A stretch of 64,000 nt of DNA, from positions 6,454,501 through 6,518,500 of the forward strand of contig NZ_CP044543.1 in NCBI RefSeq assembly GCF_008932115.1. The letters run 5' to 3'. A program made the translations under genes and the position numbers. Below are positions 1 through 11,682 of this stretch, in pieces; position 1 is the stretch's first letter; every line of letters begins with the position of its first letter. Under the pieces are notes generated by a model. That model was not told where the DNA came from and did not search any database. It saw nothing but the letters and a program-made list of their open reading frames with translations. This DNA comes from Bradyrhizobium betae (GTDB taxonomy: Bacteria > Pseudomonadota > Alphaproteobacteria > Rhizobiales > Xanthobacteraceae).

Positions 1-767
1 CGCAGGCTGCCCGTGACACCGGCGCCACCGTCGGCCAGCGCGACGACAGCAAGTTCAGCGGACGGGCAGGGCTGATCTACAATTTCGACAACGGCATTGC
101 GCCCTACATTTCCTATGCGACGAGCTACAATCCGATCATCGGCCTCAATGCCGCGAACCAGCTGCTCCTGCCGGAGACCGGCCAGCAGGCCGAAATCGGC
201 GTAAAGGTCGCGCCCAAGGGATTTGACGGCTACTTCACCGCCTCGCTGTTCGATCTGAAACGCCAGAACGTGCCGTCCGCCGCGCCGGGCGCCATCGTCA
301 CGTTGCAGAACCAGACCGGGGAGGTCACCTCGCGCGGCATCGAGCTCGAAGCGGTGGCCAATGCCACGAAGGAGCTGAAGCTGATCGGTGCGTTCACGGC
401 TTACCATCTCTTCAACAGCAAGGACATCGATCCGTCGGTGATCGGCAAGGCACCGACGAACACGCCCGAGCTCCTGGTCTCGGGCTGGGCCGACTACACC
501 TTCAAGGACGGCCCGCTCGCGGGCTTCGGCTTCGGCGGCGGCGTCCGCTATGTCGGTTCGTCTTGGGCCGACGCAGCCAACACTCTCGAGGTTCCCGCGG
601 TGGTGCTCGGTGATCTCGCGGTCCACTACGAATGGCAGAACTGGCGCACGGCCATCAACGTGATCAATCTCACCGACAAGATCTATGTCGCGAGCTGCGC
701 CTCGGAATCCTCCTGCTTCTACGGCGACCGCCGGCGCGTCACCGCCAGCGTCTCCTACAAATGGTAG
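1..767 (+). CDS. TonB-dependent siderophore receptor, C-terminal part
   Basis: The frame is open from the left edge (first whole codon at position 3) to TAG at 765-767, so about 254 C-terminal residues of an outer-membrane receptor are present and the plug domain lies outside the window. The residues show alternating beta-barrel strands: an LxPETGxQxEIGVK block near the start, then TSRGIELEA, then a closing FYGDRRRVTASVSYKW ending in an aromatic residue, as outer-membrane barrels do. The PETG/EIGVK and YGDRRRV blocks are typical of ferrichrome/ferrioxamine receptors (FhuA/FoxA/FpvA class), known from the family. The substrate is inferred to be a ferric hydroxamate but cannot be fixed. The next gene is 700 bases away, so it is not part of the nuo operon. 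Confidence 0.85.
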   Translation, partial: QAARDTGATVGQRDDSKFSGRAGLIYNFDNGIAPYISYATSYNPIIGLNAANQLLLPETGQQAEIGVKVAPKGFDGYFTASLFDLKRQNVPSAAPGAIVTLQNQTGEVTSRGIELEAVANATKELKLIGAFTAYHLFNSKDIDPSVIGKAPTNTPELLVSGWADYTFKDGPLAGFGFGGGVRYVGSSWADAANTLEVPAVVLGDLAVHYEWQNWRTAINVINLTDKIYVASCASESSCFYGDRRRVTASVSYKW

Positions 768-1483
768 GCGAGGCCATCGTGAGCTGACCGGCCACCGGTC
801 GTCTTCCACCACGGGATCGATGAGCTCCCGGGCCATGCCCCCCGGCCCGAGGCTCATGCGAGCGCGGCGCGCACGACGCCAAAGCGAAGGCGCGGCCGCC
901 GCGCTCGCGGTCGATCGGCCGGGGGGGGGCTGAGACATTTCTGCCGGGACAGGGACGAGGACGGGATCGTGCCGGCCGCACCGACGCATTCGCCGGGTGA
1001 GCCCCGGCCCCATCGTGATGCATGGCTCGTCTGACCGTTCGCGCCTGTGGATAGGTGTCTTTGCGGACCTGTCCCGCCGACGGCTGCGACCGCCACCGGT
1101 CTCCAGGCTGCGCTACTCTGGGGGAGGGGTGGCCAGTATGTCGCCTGGGTGACGGTCGGGGTGGTCATCGCCGGGGGTTGGGTGCGCTGCCGCACCAAAG
1201 AACCGGGCCGTTTTCGCGGATGATCCGCGGCAAGTCGCGGTCTCGCGTGTGCGCCGCAATCTCAGAACGGCTGCCTTGCAAAGCCGTGGCTGCCCTTGCT
1301 GGCTTCTGCGATCTGCTCCATACCAGCGCCGGGTGATTCCGGGATTTCCACCGTTCTGGGGGCGGCAAAGGGCCTAAAAAGAGCGTGTCTTGCGCCCATT
1401 GGTGCACTGCGCTAAGGCTCAGAACAATTCCAAATTGGACGAATCCGTGGCTGTCCCGAGGCTGCGGGAAAAAGGGCTCGTCA
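768..1483. other. 716-base gap without a recognisable gene, upstream of nuoA
   Basis: No convincing coding frame was found. Frames on both strands are Arg/Ala/Pro-rich shadows. A run of nine G lies at 921-929. The + frame around 1100-1185 gives a short hydrophobic stretch (WVTVGVVIAGG) that could be a remnant of a membrane gene, but it has no start and does not connect to other coding sequence. The nuo promoter must lie in the last few hundred bases. A pair TTGCGC (1389-1394), 17 bases, TAAGGC is a weak sigma-70-like candidate. Confidence 0.5.
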
Positions 1484-1849
1484 ATGAGCGGCATTCTGCA
1501 GAACTATCTTCCACTCGTCGTCTTCATAGGGGTCGCGGGCCTGATTGGCCTCGTGCTGCTGATCGCGCCGTTTGTCGTGGCGTTCCAGCAGCCCGATCCG
1601 GAAAAGCTGTCGGCGTATGAGTGCGGTTTCAACGCGTTCGACGACGCCCGCATGAAGTTCGACGTCCGCTTCTATCTGGTCGCCATCCTCTTCATCATCT
1701 TCGACCTCGAAGTGGCGTTCCTGTTTCCCTGGGCCGTGGCGTTCGGCAAGCTTGGCGCGACCGGCTTCTGGTCCATGGTGGTGTTCCTCGGCGTGCTGAC
1801 GGTCGGGTTCGCCTATGAATGGAAGAAAGGCGCACTCGAATGGGATTGA
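1484..1849 (+). CDS. nuoA: NADH-quinone oxidoreductase subunit A
   Basis: NuoA is a small membrane subunit of respiratory complex I, next to the quinone-access region. The 121-residue product starts [10 protein letters not shown], has three hydrophobic segments (about residues 8-28, 62-85 and 90-112), and carries the family signature [20 protein letters not shown] in the loop, followed by [20 protein letters not shown]. Length fits the family. The frame is open further upstream (from 1385), but ATG 1484 gives the usual NuoA N-terminus. It overlaps nuoB by 10 bases, a sign of translational coupling at the head of the nuo operon. Confidence 0.95.
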   Translation: MSGILQNYLPLVVFIGVAGLIGLVLLIAPFVVAFQQPDPEKLSAYECGFNAFDDARMKFDVRFYLVAILFIIFDLEVAFLFPWAVAFGKLGATGFWSMVVFLGVLTVGFAYEWKKGALEWD

Positions 1850-2427
1850 ACCCTGCACCATCGGCCGGTCCGGTCCTCGCGCCGGCCCCCAAGGGCATTC
1901 TGGATCCGTCGACCGGCCGGCCGGTCGGTGCCAATGATCCGTTCTTCCTCGAGGTCAACTCCGAGCTGTCCGACAAGGGCTTCTTCGTCGCCGCGACCGA
2001 CGACCTCATTACCTGGGCGCGCACCGGCTCGCTGATGTGGATGACCTTCGGTCTCGCCTGCTGCGCGGTCGAGATGATGCAGGTGTCGATGCCGCGCTAC
2101 GACGTCGAGCGCTTCGGCTTCGCACCGCGGGCCTCGCCGCGGCAGTCCGACGTGATGATCGTCGCTGGCACGCTGACCAACAAGATGGCGCCGGCGCTGC
2201 GCAAGGTCTACGACCAGATGCCGGAGCCGCGCTACGTCATCTCGATGGGCTCCTGCGCCAATGGCGGCGGCTATTATCACTATTCCTATTCGGTCGTGCG
2301 CGGCTGCGACCGCATCGTGCCGATCGACATCTACGTGCCGGGCTGCCCGCCCACGGCGGAGGCGCTGCTCTACGGCGTGCTGCTTCTGCAGAAGAAGATC
2401 CGACGTACCGGCACCATCGAACGCTAA
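1840..2427 (+). CDS. nuoB: NADH-quinone oxidoreductase subunit B (N2 iron-sulfur cluster)
   Basis: NuoB holds [4Fe-4S] cluster N2, the last electron carrier before ubiquinone. The 195-residue product has the tandem cysteines C74-C75 (GLACCAVEM), C139 ([16 protein letters not shown]) and C169 ([11 protein letters not shown]), which are the four N2 ligands. An in-frame ATG lies seven codons upstream at 1819, but ATG 1840 gives the alphaproteobacterial-type N-terminus MGLNPAP and a shorter overlap with nuoA, so it is preferred. The Pro/Ala-rich first 30 residues are a normal variable extension. Confidence 0.95.
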   Translation: MGLNPAPSAGPVLAPAPKGILDPSTGRPVGANDPFFLEVNSELSDKGFFVAATDDLITWARTGSLMWMTFGLACCAVEMMQVSMPRYDVERFGFAPRASPRQSDVMIVAGTLTNKMAPALRKVYDQMPEPRYVISMGSCANGGGYYHYSYSVVRGCDRIVPIDIYVPGCPPTAEALLYGVLLLQKKIRRTGTIER

Positions 2428-2438
2428 GGTTTAAGGTC

Positions 2439-3050
2439 ATGGACGACGCCAAGCTCGACGCCCTGGGGCAGACGATCGTTAGCGCGCTTCCGGGCGCCGC
2501 CATCGCTCACGCGGTGGCCTTCAACCAGCTCACGGTTGATGTCGAGGCCAGCAAGATCGTCGAGGTGGTCAAGTACCTCCGCGATGACCCGGGCTGCCGC
2601 TTCGTCAACTTCACCGACATCACGGCGGTCGACTATCCGGATCGCGAGAAGCGTTTCGACGTGATCTATCATTTCCTGTCCCCGACGCTGAACACGCGGA
2701 TCCGGCTCAGGGCCCATGCCGACGAAACCACGCAGGTGCCGTCGCTGATCGAGGTGTTTCCCGGCGCCGACTGGTTCGAGCGCGAGGCCTACGACCTCTA
2801 TGGCGTGATCTTCGTCGGCCATCCCGACATGCGCCGCCTGCTCACCGATTACGGTTTCGAGGGCCATCCGCTGCGCAAGGACTTCCCGACCACCGGCTTC
2901 CTCGAGGTCCGCTACGACGACCAGGAGAAGCGGGTGGTGTACGAGCCCGTCAAGCTCAACCAGGAATTCCGCAAGTTCGATTTCCTCTCGCCGTGGGAAG
3001 GGGCTGACTATCCGCTTCCCGGTGACGAGAAGGCGGGACCGAAGGCCTGA
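2439..3050 (+). CDS. nuoC: NADH-quinone oxidoreductase subunit C
   Basis: NuoC is a peripheral-arm subunit next to NuoD. The 203-residue product has the 30-kDa-subunit signature [20 protein letters not shown] followed by [17 protein letters not shown]. The frame is open for about 400 bases upstream, but that part lies antiparallel in phase to nuoB and is a shadow. ATG 2439, 11 bases after the nuoB stop and preceded by AAGGT, is the start. NuoC is separate from NuoD here, unlike the fused NuoCD of E. coli. Confidence 0.95.
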   Translation: MDDAKLDALGQTIVSALPGAAIAHAVAFNQLTVDVEASKIVEVVKYLRDDPGCRFVNFTDITAVDYPDREKRFDVIYHFLSPTLNTRIRLRAHADETTQVPSLIEVFPGADWFEREAYDLYGVIFVGHPDMRRLLTDYGFEGHPLRKDFPTTGFLEVRYDDQEKRVVYEPVKLNQEFRKFDFLSPWEGADYPLPGDEKAGPKA

Positions 3051-3052
3051 TC

Positions 3053-4249
3053 ATGAACGAGCAACCCGAACAGCTTCGCAACTTTACCATCAACTTCGGA
3101 CCGCAGCATCCGGCCGCGCACGGCGTGCTGCGTCTGGTTCTGGAGCTCGACGGCGAAGTCGTCGCCCGCGTCGATCCCCATATCGGCCTGCTTCACCGCG
3201 GCACCGAGAAGCTGATCGAGCAGAAGACCTATCTGCAGGCGATCCCGTATTTCGACCGGCTCGACTACGTCGCGCCGATGAACCAGGAGCACGCTTTCTG
3301 CCTCGCCGCCGAAAAGCTGCTTGGCATCGAGGTGCCGCGCCGCGGCCAGCTGATCCGCGTGCTCTATTGCGAGATCGGCCGCATCCTCTCGCACCTGCTC
3401 AACGTCACCACGCAGGCGATGGACGTCGGCGCGCTGACCCCGCCGCTGTGGGGTTTCGAAGAGCGCGAGAAGCTGATGGTGTTCTACGAGCGCGCCTCGG
3501 GCAGCCGGATGCACGCAGCTTTCTTCCGCGTCGGCGGCGTGCATCAGGATCTGCCGCAGAAGCTGGTCGACGATATCGAAGCCTGGTGCGATCCGTTCCT
3601 GAAGGTCGTGGACGACCTCGATCGCCTGCTCACCGCCAACCGCATCTTCAAGCAGCGCAACGTCGACATCGGTGTGGTGTCGCTGAAGGAAGCCTGGGAG
3701 TGGGGTTTCTCGGGCGTCATGGTGCGCGGCTCCGGCGCGGCCTGGGATCTGCGCAAGTCGCAGCCCTATGAATGCTACGCCGAGATGGATTTCGACATTC
3801 CGATTGGCAAGAACGGCGACTGCTACGACCGCTATCTGATCCGCATGGAAGAGATGCGCCAGTCAGTGCGCATCATGAAGCAGTGCCTTCAGAAGCTGAA
3901 CGCGCCCGATGGCAAGGGGCCGGTCGTCGTCGAGGACAACAAGGTCGCGCCGCCGCGCCGTGGCGAGATGAAGCGCTCGATGGAAGCGCTGATCCACCAC
4001 TTCAAGCTCTACACCGAAGGCGTTCACGTCCCGGCCGGCGAAGTCTACGCCGCGGTCGAGGCGCCCAAGGGCGAGTTCGGCGTCTATCTCGTCGCCGACG
4101 GCACCAACAAGCCCTACAAGTGCAAGATCCGCGCGCCGGGCTTTGCCCATCTGCAGGCGATGGATCACATCTGCCGCGGCCATCTGCTCGCCGACGTCTC
4201 GGCCATTCTCGGCTCGCTCGACATCGTGTTCGGAGAGGTCGATCGGTGA
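3053..4249 (+). CDS. nuoD: NADH-quinone oxidoreductase subunit D
   Basis: NuoD is the 49-kDa subunit, which forms the quinone-binding pocket with NuoB. The 398-residue product begins with [20 protein letters not shown] and continues [14 protein letters not shown], the strand carrying the quinone-head-group His and neighbouring residues known from the family. It ends DIVFGEVDR, the conserved C-terminus. It starts 2 bases after the nuoC stop. Its stop codon TGA overlaps the ATG of the next gene by one base. Confidence 0.96.
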   Translation: MNEQPEQLRNFTINFGPQHPAAHGVLRLVLELDGEVVARVDPHIGLLHRGTEKLIEQKTYLQAIPYFDRLDYVAPMNQEHAFCLAAEKLLGIEVPRRGQLIRVLYCEIGRILSHLLNVTTQAMDVGALTPPLWGFEEREKLMVFYERASGSRMHAAFFRVGGVHQDLPQKLVDDIEAWCDPFLKVVDDLDRLLTANRIFKQRNVDIGVVSLKEAWEWGFSGVMVRGSGAAWDLRKSQPYECYAEMDFDIPIGKNGDCYDRYLIRMEEMRQSVRIMKQCLQKLNAPDGKGPVVVEDNKVAPPRRGEMKRSMEALIHHFKLYTEGVHVPAGEVYAAVEAPKGEFGVYLVADGTNKPYKCKIRAPGFAHLQAMDHICRGHLLADVSAILGSLDIVFGEVDR

Positions 4250-5214
4250 TGGGCCAGCAGGCGCCAATCCAGTTCGACCGTGCCTCGGGGGCCCTTGATG
4301 GGGCCAACCTGTGGGAGCGGACGGCTGCCTTGGCGCTGGTGACGGGATCGAAGATCTCGTCGCACTTCTCGCATATGGGCTACATCGCCTGTGCCAATTT
4401 GCTGCGGAAGACGCTGCCCGAGCGCAACATTGCGATCAGGCTCAATCCCGACGCCGTGTTCGAATTCCCCTATGGCGATGGCTACTGGAGCAAGCTGCTC
4501 AACCGCTCTTACAACTACGAGGACGAGCTGGAGCTGCTGTTCGCGAACTCCGTCGACGTCGACTACACGCTGCTCGATTGCGGCGCCAATTACGGCTACT
4601 GGTCGGTGCTTGTCTCGAGCAGGCCGTTTGGCTCGCACAAAGCGATTGCGATCGAGCCGTCGGGGCAAAACTATCCGAAGCTTGCCAACAACGCCCGCGT
4701 CAACGGCAACCGCTTCGAGACCATGAAATGCGCGATCGGCGCGGCCCGCGGCACCGCGCGGCTGTCCGGCACCAAGCACGAGGCCTTCAGCATCGCCGGT
4801 GGCGCGTCGGCTGGCGGCGAGGAGGTGCCGGTTATCGCGCTGGACAACCTCATCGACGACGGCAAGGTCACGGCAACGGGCAAGTACCTGATCAAGCTCG
4901 ACGTCGAGGGCGTCGAGATCGAGGCGATCAAGGGCGGCGCACGGCTGCTGCAGACCGACAGCGTCATCATGTGCGAGGAGCACGGCAGCGACCGTAACCA
5001 CTCCGTGTCGCGCTTCATCCTCGAACAGACCCCGTTGAAGCTGATCGTGTTCGATCCGCGCAGCAACCGTATGGAGACCGTGACCGAGCTGTCGATCCTC
5101 GATCGCATCAAGGTCTCGACCCACGTCGGCTACAACGTTTTCGGCACCGCAAGCGCATTCTGGCAGGACAGGATCAATGCCCTGAATGCGAAAACCGCGC
5201 GCCGCATGCAGTGA
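4249..5214 (+). CDS. FkbM-family SAM-dependent methyltransferase inside the nuo operon
   Basis: This 321-residue protein has a Rossmann methyltransferase fold of the FkbM type. DCGANYGYWSVL (about residue 105 on) is the SAM-binding glycine loop, AIAIEPSGQNYPKLANNARVN is motif II, and LIKLDVEGVEIEAIKGG is the FkbM hallmark. FkbM enzymes O-methylate sugars or other small molecules; no complex I role is established. ATG 4249 overlaps the nuoD stop by one base and nuoE follows after 11 bases, so it must be co-transcribed and probably translationally coupled. No signal peptide or membrane segment is visible, so it is probably cytoplasmic. Its substrate is unknown. Confidence 0.85.
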   Translation: MGQQAPIQFDRASGALDGANLWERTAALALVTGSKISSHFSHMGYIACANLLRKTLPERNIAIRLNPDAVFEFPYGDGYWSKLLNRSYNYEDELELLFANSVDVDYTLLDCGANYGYWSVLVSSRPFGSHKAIAIEPSGQNYPKLANNARVNGNRFETMKCAIGAARGTARLSGTKHEAFSIAGGASAGGEEVPVIALDNLIDDGKVTATGKYLIKLDVEGVEIEAIKGGARLLQTDSVIMCEEHGSDRNHSVSRFILEQTPLKLIVFDPRSNRMETVTELSILDRIKVSTHVGYNVFGTASAFWQDRINALNAKTARRMQ

Positions 5215-5225
5215 GAGATTGAGAG

Positions 5226-5837
5226 ATGTCCGTCCGCCGATTAGCACCGAAGGAAGTCCAGCCCGCGAGCTTTGCGTTCACGGACGAGAACCTCGCATTC
5301 GCCAAGCAGCAGATCGCGAAATATCCGGCCGGCCGGCAGGCCTCCGCGGTCATCGCGATCCTCTGGCGCGTCCAGGAACAGCATGACGGCTGGGTGTCGG
5401 AAGCCGCGATCCGCGCCGTCGCCGACCTGCTCGACATGCCCTATATCCGCGTGCTCGAAGTCGCGACCTTCTACACGATGTTCCAGCTCGCTCCCGTCGG
5501 CAAGAAGGCCCACGTCCAGGTCTGCGGCACCACGCCGTGCCGCCTGCGCGGCGCCGAAGATCTGATCCACGTCTGCGAGCACCGCATCCATCACGAGCCC
5601 TTCCATCTGTCCAAGGACGGCAATTTCAGCTGGGAAGAGGTCGAATGCCTCGGTGCCTGCGTGAACGCGCCGATGGTGCTGATCGGCAAGGACACCTATG
5701 AGGACCTGACCAAGGAAAGCTTTGGCAAGGTGCTCGACGGTTTCGCTTCGGGCAATCCGCCCAAGCCCGGCCCGCAGAACGGCCGCCAGTTCTCGGCGCC
5801 GGCCGGCGGCCCGACCACGCTGAAGGAGAGCACCTGA
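5226..5837 (+). CDS. nuoE: NADH-quinone oxidoreductase subunit E (N1a cluster)
   Basis: NuoE is the 24-kDa subunit with [2Fe-2S] cluster N1a at the tip of the peripheral arm. The 203-residue product shows a thioredoxin-like domain with ligands C100 and C105 ([15 protein letters not shown]) and C141 and C145 ([12 protein letters not shown]). A Pro/Gly-rich C-terminal tail of about 35 residues after the core is common in alphaproteobacteria. The start follows a GAGAGATTGAGAG purine stretch. The stop overlaps the start of the next small gene by one base. Confidence 0.95.
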   Translation: MSVRRLAPKEVQPASFAFTDENLAFAKQQIAKYPAGRQASAVIAILWRVQEQHDGWVSEAAIRAVADLLDMPYIRVLEVATFYTMFQLAPVGKKAHVQVCGTTPCRLRGAEDLIHVCEHRIHHEPFHLSKDGNFSWEEVECLGACVNAPMVLIGKDTYEDLTKESFGKVLDGFASGNPPKPGPQNGRQFSAPAGGPTTLKEST

Positions 5838-6037
5838 TGGGTGATCTCCCCGCCATTGGAGGGAACGAGGCCGTGAAGAAATGGGGCTTCGTCGCCATGC
5901 ATGCCGCGATTGCGGCCGCTTTCATGTTCCTGCTGCAGCGCTTCTTCCTGAACGCGACGCAGGAGACCAGTCTGCTCTGGGCGCTGATCTTCGCCGTCTG
6001 CGCCGCCGGACTTGCCTACAAGCAGTCCATTCGTTGA
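5837..6037 (+). CDS. small membrane protein of unknown function in the nuo operon
   Basis: The 66-residue product begins [17 protein letters not shown] and has two hydrophobic stretches, about residues 18-35 (FVAMHAAIAAAFMFLLQRF) and 44-60 (SLLWALIFAVCAAGLAY), joined by a short polar loop. This fits a helical-hairpin inner-membrane protein with a basic C-terminus. It starts on the last base of the nuoE stop and ends 15 bases before nuoF, so it is a real operon member. I do not recognise a named family. A complex I assembly or accessory role is only inferred from position. Confidence 0.75.
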   Translation: MGDLPAIGGNEAVKKWGFVAMHAAIAAAFMFLLQRFFLNATQETSLLWALIFAVCAAGLAYKQSIR

Positions 6038-6052
6038 TCGGAAAGCACTGAT

Positions 6053-7378
<1,326 letters not shown>

Positions 7379-7383
7379 GAGAC

Positions 7384-9459
7384 ATGACCAAGCTCATCAT
7401 CGACGGCAAAGAGATCGATGTGCCCGCCGAGTACACGCTGCTTCAGGCGTGCGAAGCGGCCGGCGCCGAGATTCCGCGCTTCTGCTATCACGAGCGGCTG
7501 TCGATCGCCGGCAATTGCCGGATGTGCCTCGTCGAGGTGAAGGGCGGCCCGAAGCCGGTCGCAAGCTGCGCCTGGGGCGTGCGCGACTGCCGTCCGGGCC
7601 CGAAGGGCGAGCCGCCGGAAATCTCCACGCGTTCGCCGATGGTGAAGAAGGCACGCGAAGGCGTGATGGAATTCCTTCTCATCAACCATCCGCTGGACTG
7701 TCCGATCTGCGACCAGGGCGGCGAGTGCGATCTGCAGGACCAGGCAATGGGCTATGGTGTCGACACCAGCCGCTTTGCCGAGAACAAGCGCGCCGTCGAG
7801 GACAAGTATCTCGGCGCGCTGGTCAAGACCTCGATGAACCGCTGCATCCAGTGCACGCGTTGCGTCCGCTTCTCGGCGGAAGTCGCGGGTGCGCCTGAAA
7901 TGGGCGCCACTGGCCGCGGCGAGGACATGGAGATCACCACCTATCTCCAGCACGCGCTGACGTCGGAGTTGCAGGGCAACCTCGTCGACATCTGCCCGGT
8001 CGGCGCGCTGACCTCGAAGCCTTACGCGTTCGCCGCGCGCCCGTGGGAGCTCGGCAAGACCCAGTCGATCGACGTGATGGACGGCGTGGGATCTGCGATC
8101 CGCGTCGACACCCGCGGCCGCGAGGTGATGCGGGTGCTGCCGCGCATCAACGAGGCCGTGAACGAGGAATGGATCTCGGACAAGACCCGCCACATCATTG
8201 ACGGCCTGCGCACCCAGCGTCTCGACCGGCCTTATATCCGTGAAGCCGGCAAGCTGCGTGCGGCGAGCTGGCCGGAAGCCTTCGCCGCGATCGCTGCGAA
8301 AGCGGCGCGCACCGACGGCAAGCGCATCGGCGCCATCGCGGGCGACCTCGCCGGTGTCGAGGAGATGTTCGCGCTGAAGGACCTGCTGTCCAAGTACGGC
8401 TCGAGCAATCTGGCGGTGCAGGGCGGCGATGCCTTCGATCCCGCGCTCGGCCGCGCCTCCTACATCTTCAATCCGACGCTGGTCGGCGTCGAGCAGGCCG
8501 ATGCGCTGCTCATCGTCGGCGCCAATCCGCGCAAGGAAGCGGCCGTGTTCAACGCCCGCATCCGCAAGCGTTGGCGTGCCGGCGGCTTCAAGGTCGGCGT
8601 GATCGGCGCCAAGGTCGATCTGACCTACGATTACGACCATCTGGGCGCTGGCACCGAGACGCTCGGCGAGCTCGCGGCCGGCAAGCACTCCTTCATGGAT
8701 GTGCTGAAGAGCGCCAAGAATCCGATCATCCTGGTTGGCGCAGGCGCGGCCTCGCGTCACGACGGCGCCGCCATTCTGGCCGCCGCCGCCAAGCTCGCGC
8801 TCGACGTCGGCGCGCTCAAGGACGGCTGGAACGGCTTTGGCGTGCTGCACGAGACTGCGTCGCGCGTCGGCGCGCTCGATATCGGCTTCTCCGCCACCGC
8901 GGGCGGCCTGAACGCGGCGCAGATGACGACGTTCGGCACGCTGGACTTGCTGTTCCTGCTCGGCGCCGACGAGATCAAGGCGCCGGACGGCACCTTCGTC
9001 GTCTATATCGGCACCCATGGCGATCGCGGCGCGCACCGTGCCGACGTGATCCTGCCGGCTGCCGCCTACACCGAGAAGTCCGCGATCTACGTCAACACCG
9101 AAGGCCGCGTGCAGATGACGGGACGAGCCGCATTCCCGCCGGGCGAAGCCCGTGAGGACTGGGCGGTCGTCCGCGCGCTGTCGGAGGCGCTCGGCAAGAA
9201 GCTCGGCTACGACTCGCTTGCCGCGCTGCGCCAGGCGATCTTCAAGGCCGTGCCGCATCTGATCCGTCTCGACCAGATCGAGGCCGGCTCCGCCGACCAG
9301 ATCAAGAAGCTGGCGGGGAAAGGCGGTTCGCCGGAGAAGGCGCCGTTCAAGCCTGTTATCGAGGACTTCTATTTGACCAACCCAATCGCGCGTGCGTCCG
9401 CCGTGATGGCGGAATGTTCGCGGCTTGCCTCCGGGCAGATGCTGACCGCAGCGGAGTGA
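7384..9459 (+). CDS. nuoG: NADH-quinone oxidoreductase subunit G
   Basis: NuoG carries the chain of iron-sulfur clusters in the peripheral arm. In the 691-residue product the ligands read: N1b C34, C45, C48, C62; N5 H102, C106, C109, C115 ([14 protein letters not shown]); N4 C154, C157, C160, C204. The extra N7 ligand set of E. coli and Thermus is absent, as is normal for alphaproteobacterial and mitochondrial enzymes. The rest is a molybdopterin-oxidoreductase-like domain without catalytic function. The frame is open upstream over nuoF, but ATG 7384, 5 bases after the nuoF stop and preceded by AAGAG, gives the canonical N-terminus [11 protein letters not shown]. Confidence 0.95.
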   Translation: MTKLIIDGKEIDVPAEYTLLQACEAAGAEIPRFCYHERLSIAGNCRMCLVEVKGGPKPVASCAWGVRDCRPGPKGEPPEISTRSPMVKKAREGVMEFLLINHPLDCPICDQGGECDLQDQAMGYGVDTSRFAENKRAVEDKYLGALVKTSMNRCIQCTRCVRFSAEVAGAPEMGATGRGEDMEITTYLQHALTSELQGNLVDICPVGALTSKPYAFAARPWELGKTQSIDVMDGVGSAIRVDTRGREVMRVLPRINEAVNEEWISDKTRHIIDGLRTQRLDRPYIREAGKLRAASWPEAFAAIAAKAARTDGKRIGAIAGDLAGVEEMFALKDLLSKYGSSNLAVQGGDAFDPALGRASYIFNPTLVGVEQADALLIVGANPRKEAAVFNARIRKRWRAGGFKVGVIGAKVDLTYDYDHLGAGTETLGELAAGKHSFMDVLKSAKNPIILVGAGAASRHDGAAILAAAAKLALDVGALKDGWNGFGVLHETASRVGALDIGFSATAGGLNAAQMTTFGTLDLLFLLGADEIKAPDGTFVVYIGTHGDRGAHRADVILPAAAYTEKSAIYVNTEGRVQMTGRAAFPPGEAREDWAVVRALSEALGKKLGYDSLAALRQAIFKAVPHLIRLDQIEAGSADQIKKLAGKGGSPEKAPFKPVIEDFYLTNPIARASAVMAECSRLASGQMLTAAE

Positions 9460-9463
9460 GCCG

Positions 9464-10531
9464 ATGGAATTCTTCGAAAGCGCATTCTGGACCGGGTTCC
9501 TCTGGCCGCTGATCATCATGATCGCGGAGAGCGTGCTGGTGCTCGTCGTCCTCTTGGTCGCGATCGCCTACATCCTGCTCGCCGACCGCAAGATCTGGGC
9601 TGCCGTGCAGATCCGCCGCGGTCCGAACGTGGTCGGCCCCTGGGGCCTGCTGCAGTCCTTCGCCGACCTCTTGAAGTTCGTGCTGAAGGAGCCGATCATT
9701 CCGGCTGGCGCCAACAAGGGCGTGTTCCTGCTGGCGCCGTTAGTCTCGTGCGTGCTCGCGCTCGCGGCTTGGGCGGTGATCCCGACCAATCTCGGCTGGG
9801 TGATCTCCGACATCAATGTCGGTATCCTCTTCATCTTCGCGATTTCGTCGCTGTCGATCTACGGCATCATCATGGCCGGCTGGTCGTCGAACTCGAAATA
9901 TCCGTTCCTGGCGGCGCTGCGCTCGGCAGCGCAGATGGTGTCCTATGAAGTCTCGATCGGCTTCGTCATCATCACCGTGCTGCTCTGCGCCGGCACGCTG
10001 AACCTGTCGGCGGTGGTCGAGGCCCAGCATGCGCGCGGTCTTGCCAGCCTGATCGGGCTGCCGCAGCTGACCATCCTGAACTGGTACGTCTGGCCGCTGT
10101 TCCCGATGTTCGTGATCTTCTACGTCTCGGCGCTGGCGGAGACCAACCGTCCGCCCTTCGACCTCGTCGAAGCGGAATCCGAGCTCGTCGCCGGCTTCAT
10201 GGTCGAATACGGCTCGACGCCGTACCTGCTGTTCATGCTCGGCGAGTATGTCGCGATCGTCACGATGTGTGCGATGGCCACGATCCTGTTCCTCGGAGGC
10301 TGGCTGCCGCCGGTGGACCTGCCGCCCTTCAACTGGGTGCCGGGGATCATCTGGTTCTCGCTCAAAGTCTTCTTCATGTTCTTCCTGTTCGCGATGGCAA
10401 AGGCGATCGTGCCGCGCTACCGCTACGACCAACTGATGCGCCTCGGCTGGAAGGTGTTCCTGCCGCTGTCGCTGGCGATGGTGATCGTGGTGGCCGGCGT
10501 GCTGCATTTCGCCGGCATCGCGCCGAAGTGA
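9464..10531 (+). CDS. nuoH: NADH-quinone oxidoreductase subunit H
   Basis: NuoH is the membrane subunit that joins the peripheral arm to the proton-pumping arm and lines the quinone tunnel. The 355-residue, eight-helix product contains [20 protein letters not shown] after helix 1 and the conserved loop [20 protein letters not shown] (residues about 223-242), whose acidic residues lie near the quinone site. It starts 4 bases after the nuoG stop. The usual family residues are all present. Confidence 0.96.
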   Translation: MEFFESAFWTGFLWPLIIMIAESVLVLVVLLVAIAYILLADRKIWAAVQIRRGPNVVGPWGLLQSFADLLKFVLKEPIIPAGANKGVFLLAPLVSCVLALAAWAVIPTNLGWVISDINVGILFIFAISSLSIYGIIMAGWSSNSKYPFLAALRSAAQMVSYEVSIGFVIITVLLCAGTLNLSAVVEAQHARGLASLIGLPQLTILNWYVWPLFPMFVIFYVSALAETNRPPFDLVEAESELVAGFMVEYGSTPYLLFMLGEYVAIVTMCAMATILFLGGWLPPVDLPPFNWVPGIIWFSLKVFFMFFLFAMAKAIVPRYRYDQLMRLGWKVFLPLSLAMVIVVAGVLHFAGIAPK

Positions 10532-10539
10532 GGGCCGTC

Positions 10540-11034
10540 ATGGGTATCAACATCAACGCCACTGCACGCTCGCTTCTGCTGTCGGAATTCGTCTCGGCGT
10601 TCTTCCTCGCCATGCGCTATTTCTTCCAGCCGAAGCCGACGCTGAACTATCCGTTCGAGAAGGGCCCGATCTCGCCGCGCTTCCGCGGCGAGCATGCCCT
10701 GCGCCGCTATCCCAACGGCGAGGAACGCTGCATCGCCTGCAAGCTGTGCGAAGCCGTGTGCCCGGCGCAGGCCATCACCATCGAGGCCGGCCCGCGCCGC
10801 AACGACGGCACCCGCCGCACCGTGCGCTACGACATCGACATGGTGAAGTGCATCTATTGCGGCCTCTGCCAGGAGGCATGTCCGGTCGATGCCATCGTCG
10901 AAGGTCCGAACTTCGAGTTCGCGACCGAGACCCGCGAGGAACTGTTCTATGACAAGGCCAAGCTGCTCGCCAATGGCGACCGCTGGGAACGCGAGATCGC
11001 AAAAGCGATCGAGCTCGATGCGCCGTACCGGTGA
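10540..11034 (+). CDS. nuoI: NADH-quinone oxidoreductase subunit I (N6a/N6b clusters)
   Basis: NuoI is a ferredoxin-like subunit linking NuoG to NuoB. The 164-residue product has two 4Fe-4S motifs: C64, C67, C70, C74 ([12 protein letters not shown]) and C104, C107, C110, C114 ([12 protein letters not shown]). The frame is open upstream within nuoH, but ATG 10540 gives the family N-terminus with its amphipathic membrane-contact helix and leaves an 8-base gap. It ends AIELDAPYR, the usual alphaproteobacterial C-terminus. Confidence 0.95.
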   Translation: MGININATARSLLLSEFVSAFFLAMRYFFQPKPTLNYPFEKGPISPRFRGEHALRRYPNGEERCIACKLCEAVCPAQAITIEAGPRRNDGTRRTVRYDIDMVKCIYCGLCQEACPVDAIVEGPNFEFATETREELFYDKAKLLANGDRWEREIAKAIELDAPYR

Positions 11035-11043
11035 GATGAGAGC

Positions 11044-11682
11044 ATGATCCTTCCCGCGCTGTTCTTCTATCTCTTCGCCGGCGTCTGTGTCGCCTCGGCG
11101 GTGATGGTGATTGTCTCGCGCAATCCCGTGCACTCCGTGCTGTACCTGATCCTGGCCTTCGTCAACGCCTCCGGCCTGTTCGTGCTGATGGGCGCCGAAT
11201 TCCTCGCGATGATCCTGATCGTCGTCTATGTCGGCGCCGTCGCGGTGCTGTTCCTGTTCGTGATCATGATGCTCGACGTCGACTTCGTCGAGCTGCGCGA
11301 AGGCTTCATCCAGTATCTGCCGGTCGGTGTCGTGATTGGCGGCATCTTCCTGTTCGAGCTGCTGCTGACCGTCGGCGCCTGGGTCATCAACCCCAGCGTC
11401 AGCAAGACCATTACGGCGCCGATCCCGACCAACGTCTCGAACACCGAGGCGCTTGGCCTCGTGCTCTATACGAAGTACGTCCACTACTTCCAGCTCTCGG
11501 GCATGGTGCTGCTGGTCGCCATGATCGGTGCCATCGTGCTGACGCTGCGGCACAAGGCGAGCGTGAAGCGGCAGGACATCAACGTTCAGAACGCGCGCAC
11601 GCCGGAGATGGCGATGGCGATGCGCAAGGTCGCGCCGGGGCAGGGGCTCCAGGACAGCGACGCGGCGGAGTGGGTGAAATGA
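11044..11682 (+). CDS. nuoJ: NADH-quinone oxidoreductase subunit J
   Basis: NuoJ is a five-helix membrane subunit. Helix 3 takes part in coupling redox to proton movement. The 212-residue product contains [20 protein letters not shown] and [28 protein letters not shown], the family hallmark with the characteristic VYVGA segment. The hydrophilic C-terminal tail of about 45 residues ([13 protein letters not shown] on) is normal in alphaproteobacteria. The stop overlaps the nuoK start as ATGA, implying coupled translation. Confidence 0.95.
   Translation: MILPALFFYLFAGVCVASAVMVIVSRNPVHSVLYLILAFVNASGLFVLMGAEFLAMILIVVYVGAVAVLFLFVIMMLDVDFVELREGFIQYLPVGVVIGGIFLFELLLTVGAWVINPSVSKTITAPIPTNVSNTEALGLVLYTKYVHYFQLSGMVLLVAMIGAIVLTLRHKASVKRQDINVQNARTPEMAMAMRKVAPGQGLQDSDAAEWVK

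Noticed and set aside
1095..1190. Hydrophobic stretch that might be a decayed membrane gene
   Set aside because: Only about 25 residues are convincing, with no start, no partner frame and no recognised family, so it is not called a pseudogene.
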